Below, in pieces: positions 1 through 12,928 of a DNA stretch of 64,000 nucleotides. The translations under genes and the position numbers were made by a program. Positions within the stretch are counted from its first letter, which is position 1; each line of letters opens with the position of its first letter. Source of the stretch: Apteryx mantelli (lineage: Eukaryota > Chordata > Aves > Apterygiformes > Apterygidae); the NCBI RefSeq assembly GCF_036417845.1, contig NC_089994.1, positions 18,804,001 through 18,868,000 of the forward strand, read 5' to 3'. Under the pieces are notes generated by a model. It saw only the letters and a program-made list of their open reading frames with translations, ran no database searches and had not been told where the DNA came from.

Positions 1-3000
1 CTGTGATGGTTAAAAAGTTTGGAAAATATTAAGGAGGGCTAAAATGTTTGGTATGGCATTGTTAAAAATTCGTGTTGCTGTATTTTCGCACTCCTCCCAC
101 AGTTGCCTTTGTGGGTTTTTTTTGTTTGTGGGTTTTTTTGGTCAACAGCCAGTAGCTGGGAACATGCCAGGGATTCTTCTTTGACTGCATTCATTTCTGT
201 TTGTGCCACTCTTTAGTCTCTTAATTACATGACTGTCATCTTTCTTGGTTCATTGTCCAAACAAAAGTTCAGTTAATTCAGCATTATTTTGCTCTGTATT
301 GTCAATGTTTTTGATCACGTGTAAAATAAGAGTTAACAAATTACTTTTAGTTCCATGAAGCGCATAGTTGGGAAACTCAGAAGTATGAATTTAAAAGAAT
401 TTTTGTCATTTTCAGATTCACACCAAAAGCTGGTTTCTGCTGTGTTTACCGTGCGGACAGGCGAATGCAGGAAAGCTTGCGCTCTCTAGAAATAGTAATT
501 TACCCGTGTTTCAGGCGAGGGCTTGGTCGTCACCTGTGGACAGACGAGGGGTGACGTTATCGTCGAGGCTTTCAGAGGAGCAGCTTCGCGCTGGCGGGCG
601 CCTGGCTAGGCGTGCTGCCCCGGGGAGAGCGCTGCGCTGCCCGCTGGGCGCCGCGTGGCTGGCCGGGCAGGCTGCTCCCGGCACGCGCAGCGCTGAGCAC
701 GGCGCTGCTCTGCTCCCTAACACTGGGCGACTTTCTTAAGGACACGTCCAGTGAAATACAAGCTAAGGCAAGCCTTTGAAAAGAAGCAAACCGCCATACT
801 TGCAGATTGCTTTTAAGGATCGGAGAACGTGTATGTTTTTGAAATACTTGTTTACAAAATATTTCAAGAATGATTTCTTTTTTTGAGAATAACTGCAAAA
901 CTTGGAGAATATCATAAGAGGGAAAAAAAACCCTTTTGATCTAGTTAGACTTCTGTCCTCATTTTGAGAACAAAAACCAGTTTTTATAGTCTTCAGAATA
1001 TCATCCTAATCAGCTAAAGTAATCAAGCAGAGTATTGCAGATCTCCGGTCAGAATCGCATTTTTTACATCCTGATTATGACCAAATAAATCAAAGGGGCC
1101 CCAGTGAAACAGAGCTCTTATATTATGAAATTTAACTTGGGATCCAGATGAAGCTATAGAGAAACCCTATCAAGAGGCTGATAAATCACTTCCAGTTCAT
1201 GTGAATTAACACTTTTGTTTGCCTGATTAGTGATGCTTTATCCACCGTGATTAATGGTTTTGCTTATGAGTAGTTTGCAGTTTTTTTTCTGTAGGTCTTT
1301 GATAAAATTAGACAGTAGGGAGTTGAAGCACATGATTTTCATAACTGACTATTAAATGCTTTTCTATATGCAAAACTTTACCTTTTTTAACTTTACACTT
1401 TTTGGTGTCCTCTGTATCAACCCTTACACACACTGAAAACATGCGGATCAGTTTGGTATGTTTACTTGATGTTAAATGATGCAGTATGTGAGAACAATTT
1501 TTCTTCCAAGAAGCATTTCAGTCAATAAACAAAGGAAAAGAAAAAAGGTTTTCCTGTATGTTATGAAGTTGAGATGATTATTTGTAAAAAAACAAAACAA
1601 AACAAAAAAACCCAGATTTTTATTTAACTAGATGTCATCTCCTTCCTCCCCTGTGGCATCACAAATGCAACATCCAGTGGAAACTTGGGTTTTTGAAGTA
1701 TCATAGCTAGTTGATGAAAGACAAAGGAGATGTACAATATTTACAGAAATATTTTTAATTTATAGACAAACAAAGCAACCTTTGCTTGTAGATCTCTGGT
1801 ATAGATGCCACCTTGCCTTTTGGCAAGAAACCTACTGCAACGTAATAGTTTCTGAGTATATGACAAAGAGTATACTCTATTATAGCAATTCCCAAACTTT
1901 TTATGTGATGAACCACATCTTTTATGGACTGTGCTTAAACTATTTTCTTCCTCATCTCTGATTTGCATGGACATCTTCCAGTCCCCAAATGTCCTTTATT
2001 TACTGTTATTTACTTTACCTGGGCACAGGAGGTTAGGGAAGGGTTTGCTGTGGCAGGGAAGCAGTGGCCTGCGCTGTTTGGCGGAGGCTGGCCGTGCTCG
2101 GGTTCCTATGGGCAGGAGAGAATTCCCCGTTCATTGCAAAGACTTTTTGGAGAACAATAACGTAACGTCTGAGATGTATGATGGTCCTAGAATTTCGTGA
2201 TGAGTTTACTAGTGATTGAACATTTATGAAATTGCAAGAAGCAGCATATTCAAATACGAAGGTGTTCTTATTTTTCTGCGCCGTTGAATTTAATTTTTAA
2301 GGCTGCTAAGACGCAGTGTGCTTGCCAGCTGAACGTCCGCGAGGAGGCCAGACGGGGCTTTGCCCGGCGGTGTGGCTGCGGTGGAGACGCTGCCGCTTCC
2401 CCTGCGCCTTCCCCGGAGCCTTCCCGCTTTGGCGTCACGGCACGTGCGCGCCTGGCGCTTTGTTGGATGTTTTGTGGTGTACAGATATTTTTCCTTCTCA
2501 GAATGATTTTTTTCGTGGACCGTTTAAGTTGAAATTCGGCATATGGGGAACTGTAGCTGCTTTATCAGTGGTAACTGCCGTAAATCGCTCTCTCTACAGA
2601 ATGTGGCAGTGCAGCTTTGCGCCTTCAGAGGCAGCCAGGTGACGTGGTCAGAGTTCTCACCTCTCTTTCCTTCTCACAAACGGACGTTTTTGTTTGATGT
2701 TCTGGTTCGTTAACTGTAACACAGCGACATCCATTTGAACGCTTTGACCCACAAATGTTTTAGAAATGTGGGTTACGTATTTATTAGTCAGAGGATGCAC
2801 TTTCCTCAACACTATTGTGGTTCAATAGCAGAAGCCTAGTACTTGATCTGTCAGGCTTCTGCCTGTGTCCTGCCTCTTTCAGAAATATCTCCTTTCTTCT
2901 CTCATGCCTTTCTCACTGGACGAAGGGGAAAATCTGAATACGTTAACAGAATTGCAGTTTAATTTTGCTTAGGTTAGGATGAACCTCAGTAATGTTTTAG

Positions 3001-4041
3001 CAGCATTGCGAATTAAATTGCTTGGTCCTTCGGTTCTTGGTGATACTGTGGATGGTTTTGTTCCATTGAACTTCGTGGGCACAAGAGCGCTTTGGTTTTG
3101 AGAGGAGCCTTGCACCGCAGCAGATTTTCAGTGACAGTAGCTGCTGTGTTTACTCGTTTGTTGACTCATCTTTTATTTGAGATATTTTGACACCCCCCCA
3201 CCCCCAAATTTGGACTATGCTTAATTGGAATTGGGTATGCTTTCCATAAGTACATAGTAAGCCTAAATGAGGAAAGGTATTGCCTGCCGAAATGCGCTGA
3301 AAGCGTCTTCGTTCGCAGCTCTAAAGGACTTGCAGGTAACCCAAGCAATTAGCTGTGACAACAGATACCTGTGGTAAGTAAAAGGGTAGTTGGGGCAGCA
3401 GACAGCAGCTCAGGCGGAGGCAAGGGCAGTACCTCTGCGAACCAAAGCTTGTGTAACGCTGCGCGAGATGCTCAGAAGGGAGAAGGCCAGGGGCAGAGTG
3501 CAGAGTCTAGACGTTAAATGACTTGCAAAGGGCCTGTAAAGACTCTAATGTGATCTGTCATGCTGTAAAATGTATTGGAGATAACATTAACCAGTGCTTC
3601 TAAAATAAATGTGTAAAGGCACTAAGAAAAATGTGTTCTTATTGCTAAAAAAAATGAAGGTAAGACTATTTCAAATAACAAAATTTATGAATTTATATGG
3701 ATATCTATTTTTTTACTGTGGGGGAAAAAACCCTCCAAAACTGGTCAGTGTAGAGGAGTGGAAAATTTCAGTGTGTTATGTAAACTTCTTATAAAGTTTC
3801 TAGTAGGTAGAAATTGGAATATGCTTAATACATCTATGGGAGATGAGTTACGTGTATAATCTTTTTCTGTTCAGAAGGCTGTAGAGCCACTTATCATTGT
3901 TGTTAAACCTTGGCAATTAAGAATACTTACACAGCTATACACAATCCACAAAGCTCCCTGTTTCTGTGTGTTCTTTGTTACAAGTTATTGTATTACAGGT
4001 GCGTTTTTTTTTCCTGAAAAGTGTTTGATTTTGTTTTTCAG
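1..4041 (+). other. GRK3: GRK3 intron 2, 3' part
   Basis: AT-rich intronic sequence with no supportable exon on either strand. It has two CpG-dense patches, about 515-730 and 2030-2480, that stand out against the AT-rich background. Short open frames over these patches lack splice context and recognisable protein. A C-rich run lies near 3191-3205. The intron ends in a T-rich tract and a CAG acceptor at 4039-4041. Confidence 0.75.
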
Positions 4042-4115
4042 GATTTTTGCTTTTTAAAGACTATTGCATGAATGAAATCGATGAAGCTGTCCCTCAACTG
4101 AAGTTTTACGAAGAG
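4042..4115 (+). CDS. GRK3: GRK3 exon 3: RGS-homology domain, residues 64-88
   Basis: After the acceptor TTTTTCAG, the exon reads in phase 2 as (G)[18 protein letters not shown] and onward to FYEE, then the donor GTAAGC. This is the start of the RGS-homology (RH) domain, which in GRK2/3 binds G-alpha-q and packs against the kinase fold. The 74-nt length is two bases completing glycine 64 plus 24 codons. Differences from the human protein are conservative (for example Y for F and D for N). It is the first exon of the gene visible here. Confidence 0.94.
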
Positions 4116-7100
4116 GTAAGCTGCCTTGTAGCTGGCCTTGGGACCGTGCGCTCGGGGACGCGGCCGGGAGGGCCGGCAGCCGGGCGGTAGGGCAGGGGAT
4201 GCTCCGGGGAGAGGAAGGACGCGCAGGGATGCCTCTTGCTCTGGTTCATTTCAGCTTCCATTCCTGAATGGTTGATTCATAAGATACAATATTTTATACA
4301 GCAATAATTGCAACTCAAAGGAACAAACTTATCATTTAAACATGTTTGAGAGATTTTAAAAAATGGTCATATAACTATTTAATGCAGTTGGTAATTTGGT
4401 AGAGTACTCTAATAGTACATATTAGCAGAACAGTATAGATGATTTTTCAGTCTGATTAATAATGATTATATAGTTAAGGTTTAGAAAATGGAATATTTGT
4501 AGCAGAAATCTACTTAGCTCAAATTTTAACAGTGCTTTTATTTGCATGTACTGAAACAATGTCTCTTTATTAAACATCAATTAACAAAGCACTTCAAAAG
4601 GTCCTGATACAGCTTTTGCCCTTGGAGAGTAAAGTATATTTCATTTTGAGGCAGATATTGAAAAAAACACTGGAAAAAAGTTACTGATGCAGACACTTAA
4701 CCATGTGTTTATTCAGCACATTCTCACATCCAAGGATAACTTGAAAAATACCCAGAGGATGATGGGAGAGGGAGAATCTTAATAGAGATTAAAATGTATT
4801 TAGGCTTATTAATGTTTTTTATCATAAGGTGCACCCTGACTATGGGTAACTTGAAATATTCATAAGAAATGAGCTCTAAATTAGGCTCATCTCAAGTCTC
4901 CGATTGCTAATGTCCCTGATACCTTAAAGTTAGGCCAAGATCTGTGTTGAGAAACGGGACGTGCTTTTGATCTTCACTTGCGAAGATGGTGATAAATCTT
5001 AGTTCAGCTACAAATATAGAGATGAAGTTACAGAAAAGTAATTAGCATTTGCTAGTTTTCACTGGAATTACAGCAGTGGATTCCTTCTTTCAAAAAGCCC
5101 CAAAAGCAAAACCGGGGTGTTTTCCCTTGTAGCCGACGTTAGCCTGTGTTCTCTGTTACGCACAGTGAAGATTTTTTCCTTTAAGGCAGAAAGCCTAAAA
5201 TAAGGCAAACCCATCTCGCCCTGTCCCAAAGCACCCCAGCAGAAAATGGAGCGCGGTTTCCCAAACGCAGGCAGCTTGCGCGTCGCGGGCATCGCGGATG
5301 GCGGTTGCCATGGAAATCGCTGGCGGCTCCGGGCTCGGCTCCCCTCGGTCCTGCACGGAGGAAGAGGTGTCGCTTCTCCTCCTCCTCCTCCTGCTCCCCC
5401 GTCCCTCCCTGCGGGCACCAGGGATCCTTAGTGCTCCGCTCACCGCTCTTGGGTGTGGGACACTAGGGATAAAACGGTATTTAATCCTCTCGGAGGTGTT
5501 GCATTGGCTTAAGGCATATATGCGCTTCAGCGAGGCAGCCGGAATTGCTCATCGTCGCTGAGAAAAGCCGCCCCGGCTCACCTTCTGTCTGCATTGCTCC
5601 CAGGCTGACGGCTTCCAGTTCTTGTCACTAGCGGGCTAAAAGACCAAAATAGGCTCAGCTGGTGTCAGTCAGAAAAGAAATTCCTGGCAATATACAATTC
5701 CCCCGCTCAAATTAGATGCTCCCTTTTCATAAAGAGGAATCTTTTTCTACTGTTTCCATCTTTTTATGTATTGAACATATCACTGTCACCAGTAATCAAA
5801 AATGCAAGTTGTAACAGATTGTTTAGCAGGATATTTATAGCTGCTTCTTTATCTCTGAAACAATTCAAAATTGTATTTTTAGGTTATTAGCAAAGTGTTG
5901 CCTAAAAATTTTTTAAATGCTTTGTCATACACTTTTAGAAAAATCCCATTAAAGATATTTAAAGAGAGGTTCATTGCATTTTCTTCTATGACATACTGGA
6001 TTCAGAAGAGTTGGATTTTTTTTTTTTTTAACATTTGATTTACTTACTGCATTCATTACATGTAGAATAATTTGAGTACACTGTTGCATTAAAAATCGCT
6101 TGATGTAGAACAGCTCCGTACTCCAGGGATTTCATATTATTGCAGCTTAAGTCACGATCAAGCATTTAGCTGGATGAGTGATTCATCCAAATCTGCTTTT
6201 TAAAAAATAAAAAATAAAAAAAACTCTTTGCTTCTAGCTGCTTGAAAATTAATGCATTCTGATTTCAAATTTTGAAAAGATACTTTGTCAGACACTTTGA
6301 AGGTGAGCTGAAGTTTGCCAGGGAAGTGTTGAAATGCAAGACGACACAGTACATTGTCTCTGGGTCAAGAGTAATGCTGAGGAAACCGCTGCTAGCAGAG
6401 ACAAATTGCTTGATAAATGGTGATGCTTCCTTAGCTCTGCCCGTCATTGTGTTTTTTGGCATGGTACAGTGATGTTCTATTTAATGAATGTGTAAAATTA
6501 GCTTATGAATGTCAGGCATGCACGTTAAATATAATCACAGCAGAGTGTCTCATCACACCATCTCATAGCTTGCAGTGGGCAAGCATATTTGAGGGGGCGG
6601 AAATACTGCTGGAGATGAGGCAGGTAAGCGGCGTGGCACCGCTCGTGGTCCTAACACGAGCGGCTCTTTGGGACTTCTGTGGAGGATGGGGTGATTTGGC
6701 CAGGTGGGAGAGAGTCCGAGTGTCTACTGTCCTTTTCTCAAGACCTTTAGAAAATCTTGATTTGGTTTTAGAGAATGTTTGGAAATGCAGAGGACAAAGG
6801 GATTTTGCAATGGTTAAAAAGACAACCGTAAAGGCAGGTTGGAGAGACGCTGGCTTGGTGGCAGGGTGGCTGTGGGGAGGCTGCTTCAGGAGACCTCTCA
6901 CTGCTTTGGGTGCTGCAGTTACATGGTGTCTGCTCAAAAAATGGAGGAGAGGAGGCTGCGTTCAAGAAAGACAACCTGATATGCACCAGGGTTTCTCCAG
7001 TTCTTTTAATTATTTTTGAGGCATTGCATTAATTAAAAAAAAAATGTTTCTTTGAGATGTTTTGAATCATTTTAATGAGAATTGACAGTCTTCCAGTAGT

Positions 7101-7956
7101 TTTATTCTGTAACGTTAACCATGTGGGTTGGCTGTTAATTCATGTGGAACATGCTGACTTGCTATGGCAAACCAACACAAACCCGACAGATTGTATGAAA
7201 CCGTCTTTCTAGCGACATCTAGGATTCAAATCCAACATTTACCTGAACTGCGTGAACATTTGAAGAATGCCTCATGTTCTTATGTAACCATCTTTACTTA
7301 ACATGCTGTAATTGCTCCTGATCAGGACACTCCAGTTTTGTGTTCAGAGCTGGGTCCGGTCGCGAGTGATGCTTGTGCCACATGCATAACGCTGCAACTC
7401 TTGCGCCGGTGCAGGGAGCGTTGCTGGCTCTGGGGCCCTGCGTATGTCCCGGAGCGACAAGTGAGATAGTCTGAGAGCAGGGATCAACGTTCCTGCCTGC
7501 AGCCGGAGCAGTGGCCGTGCTCTCCGTCGCTGAATGGAGCAGAGGAGAAAACCTCCAAACACCTTGTGCGTGTCGGCTTGCCCGGCTCTCCCTGCCCATC
7601 CGGTCCCATCATGCGGTTACCTTCCCGCTTCCTATGGAGATCCGTAGCCTGGCAAATGGTAAAACGAGCAAAACGTGCCTCTTTTGCTCAGCCCTTTTCA
7701 AATTTTAGAAAACAAAACTTTGCAGCCATGTTAAGCAAGTAAATTACTTTCTTTACGTAAAAAATTCTAAGATAAAAGGAAACTCTAATGTCAGCTTTAG
7801 GTGTAGAATCACAGGCAGCTCTTCTTTAAGAGTCTTGACTAAGAGAATAATAAAGCGAAATAGAACTTCAGCCAAAGCAAAGTCCTGTTTTTACCTAATG
7901 AGTGAAAAGTATTAAAAATGGGCTGGTCTGAGTGATCCTTCTCTTTTGTATTGCAG
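4116..7956 (+). other. GRK3: GRK3 intron 3
   Basis: A 3.8-kb AT-rich intron with three CpG-rich patches: about 4134-4235 (directly after the donor), 5240-5450 (with a short CTC-type run near 5375-5397) and 7360-7620. A poly-T run is at 6016-6029. No exon or RNA gene was recognised, and the short ORFs do not encode a known protein. Confidence 0.7.
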
Positions 7957-8058
7957 ATAAAAGAATATGAGAAACTGGATTCTGAGGAAGAACGTCTTAG
8001 CAGAAGTCGGCAGATTTATGACACATATATAATGAAAGAACTCCTGTCATGTTCACAT
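7957..8058 (+). CDS. GRK3: GRK3 exon 4: RGS-homology domain, residues 89-122
   Basis: A phase-0 exon of exactly 34 codons, from IKEYEKLD through [15 protein letters not shown] to SCSH. It continues the helical RGS-homology domain. The acceptor is TTGTATTGCAG. The donor is CAT|GTGTGTGTCA, which departs from the GTRAGT consensus, but the next exon's PFSKQAV must follow SCSH in this family, so the junction is firm. Reading through the donor would add VCVI and then a stop. Confidence 0.94.
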
Positions 8059-9217
8059 GTGTGTGTCATCTAAATGTCACCCTCTTCTTTTCATTACTTT
8101 GAGTGGCTTGGAAGCTGTGGTAATTTAAAATAACTGATATTCATTCAGAGAACAATCAAAACTATTGCTGAAGGAATTGTTTCTACAAATATTTGCTGTG
8201 GATTTCAAATTGAGATCCATGGGACTGGGTTTGTCCAGATTCAGCTTTTTTTCCAGGAATGAAGTATAAAGATCCAGTTTTTATTAAATTTGGTGACGCA
8301 CAAAGGAAATATTTGGAGGATTTATCTATTTTATATGATTTCTTTAAACTAAAGCTATATTTTAAAATAAGATAAAATGAGTGTAGATAGTTTGTGTGTC
8401 TGTACTTGAGTGCATCCGTGCACACGTGTGCACACACACACACGCACACAAAAATGTACGTTTATAAATAAATAAATAGAAAACCCAACTTTATCCCTTC
8501 CCAAACCCTGCAACAACCTTGAAAGCTTAGAGTAAAAGTTGAGATTTTATCTAAGACTGGTCACATAAAGATTTTCTTCTTTAATTTGTGTGATAGCAAG
8601 CAATCTTTCTTATTGTGCTAGAGACAGGAGACCTTTTAGCTGCAATATGATAAATTGAAGACACGGGGCTGCATCGTGACAGATGCAGCTTTGTTAGAGT
8701 CAATGAAAGCGTGCATTTACTGCAGCTGAAATTCTGGCTCGTTGATGTACAGTTAACACTGTTTAATTTGATTTTGGTTTGGTTTTGTTTTAAGAACAAT
8801 TTGCAGAGTGTTTTACCCTGGTTGTATGGGTTCTTTTGCAGGAGGGGTTTAAGCAATTCTTTGTTAAGCGTGCGTTATTGTCTCTCTAGCGGTGAAAAAG
8901 TCCATGTCCACTTCTGTATCTGTAGCTGTCCCCATACGTGGTTCCTTTCACAAATTGGATGAAGGAGCATCGTCCTGCCCTTTTATCTTCACCTTTCTCC
9001 TCCTCTTTTTCCCCTCTCCTCGCCTTTAGCTTTAGAATAATGGGATCGATGCTGCATTCAGCACACTTTACAATAATGTACTTAGTGAAAGCTTTATTAC
9101 ATTCATTTTGAAATACGTTTATTTTTCATATGATTAAAAGAATGACAGTGCTGGAGACCTTAAATGAAACTTTAACATTTCCAACTGTTTGTAATTTTTC
9201 TTTTTCTTTTTCAAAAG
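8059..9217 (+). other. GRK3: GRK3 intron 4
   Basis: An AT-rich intron with a short CA/TG tract near 8420-8450 and a small AATA run at 8463-8477. A long pyrimidine tract of T and C bases at 9197-9212 leads into the acceptor AAAAG of exon 5. No other feature is seen. Confidence 0.65.
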
Positions 9218-9292
9218 CCTTTTTCGAAACAAGCTGTAGATCATGTGCAAATGCATTTAGCCAAGAAACAAGTGCCAGCCAGCCTTTTTCAG
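9218..9292 (+). CDS. GRK3: GRK3 exon 5: RGS-homology domain, residues 123-147
   Basis: A 25-codon phase-0 exon beginning PFSKQAVDHVQMHLAKK and ending SLFQ before the donor GTAGGT. It encodes part of the RGS-homology helical bundle. The acceptor AAAAG follows a T-rich tract. The length and the PFSKQAV...SLFQ frame match the mammalian exon; D for E and M for S are mild changes. It sits between SCSH of exon 4 and PYIEEIC of exon 6, as expected. Confidence 0.94.
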
Positions 9293-11010
9293 GTAGGTTA
9301 AGACAGTCTGAATGTTCAAGTTTTCCTCACTTATTTGACAGTGAGTGACTTGGTACATATTTAAGGAGACAGAATAAAAAAGTTTTGGTAAATATTCCTC
9401 TATGTAATAGAAAAACATTCTGATTTCATTGTATAAGTTGAATACAAATGATGAATTACTATTTTTCTTTTCCAAAGCATTTTAAGCACATTTATTAAAA
9501 CAAAATATACCTTGGTATATGAATAGAAATAGTTTTTAAATTTGTGGAATTTTAAGCCATTAAATGGCTTAGAATAAATCACTTTGCATCAGGAAGCTGC
9601 ACTTCCTGTCAGCATAAACCAAATCACAAAATGGAGGATTTGCCTTAATGTTTAAGTAATGTGAAATCTTTGAAAGCAGTGAGATTTAATGTAACAACAG
9701 GTTGTATACATTTTTCCTTTAATTCTCAGGTATATTATTTGTAGTTGATGATGGTGAGGAATTTGTTGTTTTTATTATCTTATGTGTTTTTCTGCCTCTC
9801 CAAAAGGCAAAATCGAGTCAGAAGTTACCTTTTGAAATAGGAGTTTCTGCCCAATTGAAATTATGGTGCTATTTTGTAACTTAAAAAAAAAAAAAAAGAA
9901 TTTTAGAAAGTATAGGCTTTGCTTGCACTCAGTTTGAATAGAAAAATAAATAATGTCCTGGCTCATTTGCTGAATTATTCATCTTTTATGTTTTAATTTT
10001 CATCAGAAAATAAAGAAATGAGAAATTAAATATTTATTGTATTGTTACAGCTCTAATACAGGCTGATGTAAGATAAGAAATTCAGATTGATGCAAACTTT
10101 TATAGTTAAGATGAATTAAACCAGTGTGTTTTTGCAGATATGAACCTCATCAGTCATGGGAGTATCTGTAGGCTTAATTTCCTTTGCAATACATTTAAAG
10201 TATTTGTATACATTGTGAAAATGTGAATATTGCCCCTGCTTGATTTTTTTTCTTACTGTTCAGTGAACTGTGTTTAATGTTGCAATTAGGTGAACTGACA
10301 ACTGATAACTACATTGCTTGAGTTGGATCTCACTGCTAATTGGGTTGGGATTTGAAATCACTGCATGCCATAACACATCAAGAAAAAGTATTTCTCTATA
10401 GAAAAAGTCACTTATGAATTGAAGATACCGATATCTTACTAAGGACAGAGAGGAGAGAAGCATGAAAAAGATTAAATGTGGCAGCAGCTCTGTGGGATGG
10501 ATAGACTCCAAAGGAGTGAACGTGTATTGTGTTTAAACACATGTGAAAGAAAAGCTTCCAGTTGGGTGCTGTAAAGCTTCAGTATTTGCTTCCTCTTGTT
10601 GTCCATAGATAGGTGTAATACACAGGTTTTATACAACACCCACAAGGAGAACGTTTAAGATTTTCTAGCTCATGAAAATACCATATGTTCAGCACAACTG
10701 CTCAGGTTCCAAAAGCTAAATGAAGCTTAAATGCTTCAATGAGCCTAATTCAAGGAAATTACAGTAAATACTGTGGTTACATAGGGCTGATGTTCAGCGT
10801 GCAGAGCCAATTCTCAGCACCTTGCAGAATTAGGCTCATTGCAGATTTTTAAAATGACTGGATGTTGGCTTTTAAAATTTAATAGTAGCCTGAGCTTCTA
10901 ATGGCAGCAAATTCTGGAACTTTAACACATGAATTATATTTAATGGATAGTATTGCCTAGTCAATTTATTATGTGCTTTAATATTAAGTGTGTTTCTTAA
11001 TCCTTTTTAG
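9293..11010 (+). other. GRK3: GRK3 intron 5
   Basis: A 1.7-kb AT-rich intron with an A-rich run near 9882-9897. No exon-like or RNA-like element was recognised. Confidence 0.6.
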
Positions 11011-11072
11011 CCATATATAGAAGAAATCTGTGATAGTCTCCGAGGAAAAATATTTCAAAAATTTATGGAAAG
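11011..11072 (+). CDS. GRK3: GRK3 exon 6: RGS-homology domain, residues 148-168 (part)
   Basis: A 62-nt exon, PYIEEICDSLRGKIFQKFME plus two bases of serine 168, between the acceptor CTTTTTAG and the donor GTATGA. It encodes the last part of the RGS-homology domain before the kinase small lobe. A lysine stands at the position where human GRK2 and GRK3, as I recall them, have aspartate (RGD-I/V-FQKF), a charge reversal in an otherwise near-invariant stretch. Phase 2 joins exactly to exon 7. Confidence 0.94.
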
Positions 11073-12836
11073 GTATGAACATAATGTATTGCATGAACTT
11101 TCTACCTAATCTAGGAGGTAGTCAGGTCCCTGAAGTATTGCTGTAAAATAAGGCTAAAAATGTTTAGTGAACTTTGTTTAATTATTTGTTAGTATATTAT
11201 GAGCAAGCTGCAAATGGCTAGCTTTGTGTATGTCGTGATAAATGTCAGGATGTGTCGGTGACAAAATTCTAAGGGTAGCGGGAGATCGTTCTATTGCTCC
11301 ATGTAGCAGTAAGAACAGACTGCTTAGAGTTTGATCTGAAAGGTTCTAAAAAATCTCAGACTATGTTTTTACGGGATATTTTCATGAATAACCATCTCTT
11401 CTGTGTGACTGAAAGACCCAGTAATTCTGTTTTGTATCTGGACGCCTTGCAGTAAAACAGAAAAGATCTGAATAGCCATCTTAACCTAAACGGAGCTACT
11501 CTTGTGGGCAGGGTCTGTAAAATTTGGCCCCTATCCACCTACTGCCAACTATACCATATTAAATGGTGTGGTGGTATTCTACAGACAAACTGAAATAGTT
11601 GTAAAAATGTCTGTCTTTGAATATAAATAGTTAATAATTTATTTTGAAATAGGAAAACATTTTTTGGCAACAGCTTCCAATAATATTGATGTTTTTCCTA
11701 TTTTAAGATAAAATGAGTTTAAAACGTTCCTTGGCATATACTGTGGTTCATTAACATACATTGAGCTGCCTTTGTTTTCTTAAAATTATCTTTTTCTTTC
11801 TGTAATTCAAATGTTTGTTAGTTCCAAAGTTAGTTTGTTAGTTGCCTTAAAAAATTAAAAACAGAGTCTGAAAGATATAAGGAAATATTGAGCACTTACA
11901 GTTGCAAGGATAATCTCATATGATATCTTTCTCTTATAAGGGTGCAAAATATTAAGTATGTACTGTTGAGTAATTATTGGGGGGAGAGATTAGAATTGTT
12001 TGTAAAGAAGGTTATTGATTACTAATTATCACAACTCACCCTAAGGTAAATTTTATTTTCAATACCAGAGTGTTGATGTTTCCTATAATACTTTAAATAG
12101 TAGTCTCAGGTAACTTTTAAACTTTTTTTCTACAGTGACAAGTTTACTAGATTTTGTCAATGGAAAAACGTAGAACTAAATATTCATGTAAGTACTTACA
12201 ATCGTATTTATCTTGTCAAAGGCTGATATGGGAAAGAAAACGTTCAATTTTGAATACTGCTTCTTAAAAGGCCTTGTTAAGAAGTACAGTGAATGTTGCT
12301 GTTCTGCTGTTCTATTCTTAGATGTTCAGTCTTAACAATTCATTTCTGGACATCCTTTCTGCCTGTCTTGATTTAATAGCCTTATGATTTTACAATAGCT
12401 GAAAGAAAGTGAAGTGCTAGAAGTGCTTCTCTTTAACAACCACACACCATCCTCTCTTCTTTTTCCCATTACAATTCAGACATTGTCTCCAGTATTCTTA
12501 AACTTAGCTTCTGCTTTGTCCCTCCACGTGCCTCTCCTGCAACTTCTTTGTCTGTAGAAACAGCCACCCTCTTCTGCAGACTTCGTTGTGAATGAGACTG
12601 TCAGTGTCTTTGCTAACAACAGTCTCATTTTTGTCTTACTGAGTTTTGTTACTCTTTAGACTCTAGTGCTTGCAAGTATGTTGAAAAATAAACATTAAGG
12701 TGCTGCATTTTCCAGAACAGTGAATACTATATGGATAATAATAGTTAAGTCTCTTAATACATTAGAAGATTATTTAGAGATTTTCACAGTAAGTTTCATA
12801 ATATTGAAAAATGAAGCCTATTTTTTGTACTTACAG
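11073..12836 (+). other. GRK3: GRK3 introns 6 and 7 (exon 7 lies between and is listed separately)
   Basis: AT-rich intronic sequence at 11073-12135 and 12188-12836. Nothing beyond splice signals could be identified. Intron 7 ends in a T-rich tract and TTACAG. Confidence 0.6.
12136..12187 (+). CDS. GRK3: GRK3 exon 7: link from RGS-homology to kinase domain, residues 168 (part)-185
   Basis: A short 52-nt exon: one base completing serine 168, then [17 protein letters not shown], followed by the donor GTAAGT. The peptide is almost invariant among GRK2 and GRK3 orthologues and leads into the kinase small lobe. The acceptor TTTTTCTACAG is strong. At 17 codons it is the smallest GRK3 exon in the window and is identified by homology and phase alone. 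Confidence 0.94.
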
Positions 12837-12928
12837 CTGACTATGAATGATTTTAGTGTACATAGAATAATTGGAAGAGGGGGATTTGGTGAAGTGTATG
12901 GCTGCAGAAAAGCAGACACTGGAAAAAT
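12837..12928 (+). CDS. GRK3: GRK3 exon 8: kinase domain, glycine-rich loop, residues 186-216 (part)
   Basis: Encodes [20 protein letters not shown] and continues to ADTGK plus two bases of methionine 216. G-R-G-G-F-G-E-V (residues 198-205) is the ATP-binding glycine-rich loop of this AGC-family kinase. The acceptor is TTACAG and the donor GTGAGT; the split ATG codon is completed by the first base of exon 9. The frame is also open upstream through the polypyrimidine tract, but that intronic part carries no conserved protein. Confidence 0.96.

Noticed and set aside
1..4041. Search for GRK3 exon 2
   Set aside because: No stretch encoding the conserved MQKYLAERNEITFDKIF-type peptide was seen; exon 2 is concluded to lie upstream of the window.
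6447..7019. Plus-strand 190-codon frame in GRK3 intron 3
   Set aside because: It contains no conserved domain and lies between firmly placed exons 3 and 4 without usable splice partners of known protein content.
8420..8450. CA/TG tract as a long polymorphic microsatellite
   Set aside because: It is short and interrupted (CACACG), so of little note beyond the intron description.
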